DNA of 46,609 bases from CAYVGO01 sp964450725 (GTDB lineage: Bacteria > Bacteroidota > Bacteroidia > Bacteroidales > UBA932). Below the pieces are notes generated by a model. That model had not been told where the DNA came from. It ran no database searches and was given only the letters and a program-made list of their open reading frames with translations. The stretch lies in the NCBI GenBank assembly GCA_964450725.1, contig CAYVGO010000012.1, positions 1 to 46,609 of the forward strand, given 5' to 3'. Positions 44,184 to 46,609 of the stretch are shown here, piece after piece. Numbering within the stretch: the stretch's first letter is position 1; the number at the start of each line of letters is the position of its first letter. The position numbers were made by a program, and so were the translations under genes.

Positions 44184-44382
44184 TCTAAAGACTTTACGTT
44201 CAGATAAATATTTGGACAATATAGGTATATTGTGTATGAGTTTGGTTATAGTTTATTGCTATTGAAAGAGGGTTGATGTAAATGTGTGGATAAACATTAT
44301 TTTAGATTCTTCACTTACAGTCGCATTTTAAGATTGGCATTTGACTGCTGGTGGTATAATATTATATTTAATTTATGAAATC

Positions 44383-46491
44383 ATGAAATCATTAAAGCAC
44401 TATTTTCTGCAAACGTGGATTTGCGGTTTATTCTCCATTATTGCATTGCCTTTGTATGCACAACCAAAGAATGAGTTGTTTTTGACTTTACTACCCATTC
44501 CTCGCAATATTCAAATATTGGAAGAGAAAAGCGAAGTTTTTCCGAGAGACATCGTTGGATTTCATCTTGGAAAAAAAACTAAGATACCTTTTGGACAGAC
44601 GTATTTTCCCAACAAAGAATATCCTGCTGCCGGAAAAAATATTATATCTTTATCCATTGACAAATCCATAAAACACAACGAGGGATACAAACTATCTTCA
44701 CAAAATGGGATAATTCTTATCAAAGCTCGTACGCAAGCAGGGCTACTTTACGGGTTGCAAACACTCATTCAACTTTCCCAAAACTCAGAGGAACTTAGAC
44801 TTCCTATTCCCGCCTTTGTCATAGAAGATGAGCCCGAAACAGAATATCGCTCTATCCAGATTGATATGAAACATCATCTTGACAAAATGGATTATATGTA
44901 CAAAATTCTTGACAGAATGGCGTATTATAAACTAAATGCTGCTATTGTGGAATTTGAAGATAAAATCAAGTATGAAAAATATCCCACAATAGGTGCAGCC
45001 AATGCAGTGAGCATAGAGGAGTGGAGAAAATGGAGTGAATACGCCTATCAACTTAATATTGAAATCAGCCCTCTCATTCAAGGAATAGGACATGCTGACT
45101 TCATCTTAAAACACGACGAATTCAAAAAATTACGGGAAGATGCTAATTCTGATTGGATATGTTGTCCGTCAAATGAAGAATATTACGCATTGCAATTCAG
45201 TCTTTATGATGAAGCCATACGAGCCACCCCTCATGGAAAATATCTGCACATAGGTGGAGATGAAGTCGGAGACTTGGGTATCTGTCCCGTATGTAAAAAG
45301 AAAAATATAAGTTCTCTGGAGCATCAACTGCAATGGTTGAAAAAAGTAAGTAACTATGTGGTGAGTAAGGGAAGAATACCGATTTTTTGGGATGATATGC
45401 TATTCAAAAATGTAGGATTATATTCGCTCATTAACGGTGAAATAGATTCTAAAAAGATGGATTCAATATGGCAAGCGAATCTGCCCAAACTAAACGAACA
45501 CCTCCATCACTTTCCAAAAAATGTAATTTACATGCGTTGGCAATATTTCAATGCTGATCAAAAAGGAAATAAATTGGCTTTAAAGTGGTATAAAGACAAT
45601 AATCTACCGGTAATGGGTGCCACCGCTGCACAAACTACTTTTGCTATGATGCCGCAATGGAATGGCAATATCAATAGTATTTATTCGTTTCATAAAGCAC
45701 ACCGAGAAATACCTCTTACTGGCATATTTTGTACCGCTTGGGACGATTGTTCTCCGTTATTCGATACTTTTTGGAGAGGATTCATCGCTCATGCTCAGTA
45801 CTGCTGGAATTTTTCGGAAAATATAACCAACGATAATTTGTCATACCGTTACCGAATACGAGAATTTGGAAATCATGTCGCCTCTCTTCCTGAATTTAGA
45901 AGTAATCTTGAGAATACGTTTCCACTGTGGATAAACGGACTAACTGATATTGGTTCGAGGCAAGGCATGTGGGCAACCAAATGTAAGTTTCAAATCATGA
46001 CACTTCCCACAGAGGAAAAAGGTGCTTGGACACAAAAATATATTCAACGGATAGAAAGTGCGAAAAAAAATATCATAGAAAATCAACGAATATCACAATT
46101 ACTCACAGAATATCGAAAATTGGCTATCCGTAACGACTATTCTCTTCAAGTATTTGAGCGAATTAACGACCTCACTGGATATACTGCAGAACTATTACTG
46201 GCTCTTTCCACCTATGACATTGAGAGAGATGTTGCAAGTTTAAACAACTTACGGTTATGTGTGGACAAGTTCAAAACAGTCAGGTCGAACATGGAACATG
46301 TATACTCTCAAATTCGCTACCTAAATCAGCCGGAAGGATACATTCTCCCTATGAATCATCACTCTCACTTGGCTATTGTAACCGCAAATTCAGATTGGAT
46401 GTTTCTTTTTGAAGTAGAAATGGTAAAACAATTAGAAGAATTTCTGAAAAACAATTACAACAACGGCACTAATATAAATGTGTTGAAATGA
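44383..46491 (+). CDS. secreted GH20 beta-N-acetylhexosaminidase
   Basis: Secreted enzyme of 702 residues that would remove terminal beta-GlcNAc or GalNAc from glycans. The start at ATG 44383 gives a signal peptide ending LYAQ; a TTG at 44341 in frame is less likely. An N-terminal GH20b domain (about 30-145) precedes the barrel, with YLHIGGDEVGDLG (catalytic Asp293-Glu294) and IFWDDML. Conserved Trp residues follow (WNGNINSIYS, CTAWDDCS). The C-terminal 200 residues are helical. It lies 21 kb from the GH84 enzyme with similar chemistry; substrate unknown. Confidence 0.9.
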   Translation: MKSLKHYFLQTWICGLFSIIALPLYAQPKNELFLTLLPIPRNIQILEEKSEVFPRDIVGFHLGKKTKIPFGQTYFPNKEYPAAGKNIISLSIDKSIKHNEGYKLSSQNGIILIKARTQAGLLYGLQTLIQLSQNSEELRLPIPAFVIEDEPETEYRSIQIDMKHHLDKMDYMYKILDRMAYYKLNAAIVEFEDKIKYEKYPTIGAANAVSIEEWRKWSEYAYQLNIEISPLIQGIGHADFILKHDEFKKLREDANSDWICCPSNEEYYALQFSLYDEAIRATPHGKYLHIGGDEVGDLGICPVCKKKNISSLEHQLQWLKKVSNYVVSKGRIPIFWDDMLFKNVGLYSLINGEIDSKKMDSIWQANLPKLNEHLHHFPKNVIYMRWQYFNADQKGNKLALKWYKDNNLPVMGATAAQTTFAMMPQWNGNINSIYSFHKAHREIPLTGIFCTAWDDCSPLFDTFWRGFIAHAQYCWNFSENITNDNLSYRYRIREFGNHVASLPEFRSNLENTFPLWINGLTDIGSRQGMWATKCKFQIMTLPTEEKGAWTQKYIQRIESAKKNIIENQRISQLLTEYRKLAIRNDYSLQVFERINDLTGYTAELLLALSTYDIERDVASLNNLRLCVDKFKTVRSNMEHVYSQIRYLNQPEGYILPMNHHSHLAIVTANSDWMFLFEVEMVKQLEEFLKNNYNNGTNINVLK

Positions 46492-46510
46492 TTTTAACTT
46501 ATACTGGACT

Positions 46511-46548
46511 TGTAGAAAAAAGTTATTCTAAAATAATTTTTTTCTACA
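46511..46548 (+). terminator. hairpin after the GH20 gene
   Basis: TGTAGAAAAAA (46511-46521) pairs with TTTTTTCTACA (46538-46548), and TTATT/AATAA inside extends the stem. It lies 20 bases after the GH20 stop. The tail is not T-rich, but the right arm has seven T in a row. Confidence 0.6.
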
Positions 46549-46609
46549 GAGGACGATTATGATCTTGAAAAACAAGTTTAATCCAAAGTCTTAAATTTAC
46601 ATTAAAAGT

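Larger units (their letters stand above)
44046..44382. other. divergent promoter region between DUF3472-folA and GH20 genes
   Basis: It carries two near-ideal, oppositely directed promoters (44066-44096 on -, 44153-44183 on +). Their -33 elements are 57 bases apart. The GH20 transcript then has a leader of about 190 bases. I see no ORF beyond 9 codons, terminator or known riboswitch in it; a single perfect DnaA box TGTGGATAA lies at 44285-44293. Confidence 0.7.

Noticed and set aside
44285..45934. Two perfect DnaA boxes (TGTGGATAA at 44285-44293 and 45926-45934) and a variant at 46260-46268, possible replication origin
   Set aside because: They are far apart, two lie inside the GH20 gene, there is no AT-rich unwinding cluster, and dnaA or other origin genes are missing. 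About one such hit per 100 kb or so is expected by chance, so two is not enough.

Overview
The window is chromosomal DNA from a member of the Bacteroidota; by eye it is AT-rich. The evidence is a PorP/SprF-like protein, a T9SS type A C-terminal sorting domain, a TonB-dependent receptor paired with a DUF4249 lipoprotein, a fused FeoA-FeoB, a GldI-like FKBP lipoprotein, and at least sixteen promoters of the Bacteroidota type (TAnnTTTG at -7, often TTTG about 19 bases further upstream) with no Shine-Dalgarno-like spacing. I cannot place it below phylum; no rRNA or tRNA gene was seen. I saw no phage, insertion sequence or CRISPR. The layout is mostly ordinary core genome.

Left part (1-13959, mainly + strand): a PorP/SprF-like barrel protein on the - strand, then a TonB receptor/DUF4249 pair, DNA polymerase III delta (holA), an intergenic array of near-palindromes with an exact 23-base period (6110-6232), YicC endoribonuclease, a GxDLY/SGNH hydrolase, a small lipoprotein, carB and the aspartokinase lysC. 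carB is preceded by what looks like a transcription attenuator: a promoter, a 31-codon leader ORF, a C-free U-rich run and an intrinsic terminator whose loop holds the leader stop codon.

Middle part (13978-33138, all - strand): rluD-frr-pyrI-FKBP form a tight operon, with pyrI coupled to frr and no pyrB nearby. Then come a T9SS-secreted protein, a GH133-type glycogen debranching enzyme and a GH84 hexosaminidase with Glu in place of the usual acid/base Asp. These are followed by two related thioredoxin-like proteins, a GT2 dolichol-phosphate-mannose-synthase-like enzyme, ettA, rdgB, def, a polyprenyl diphosphate synthase (GTG start inferred from its promoter), an unrecognised outer-membrane protein and pyruvate kinase.

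Right part (33494-46609): SPFH protein, SDR oxidoreductase, LolD-like ATPase, class II aldolase, prephenate dehydrogenase, mnmA and feoAB on +; a DUF3472 protein and folA overlapping by one base on -; and a GH20 hexosaminidase on + sharing a divergent promoter region with DUF3472. Glycolysis (fba, pyk), pyrimidine synthesis (carB, pyrI) and amino acid synthesis (lysC, tyrA) are represented by scattered single genes. The best candidates for something not yet described are the carB leader and the 23-base palindrome array.
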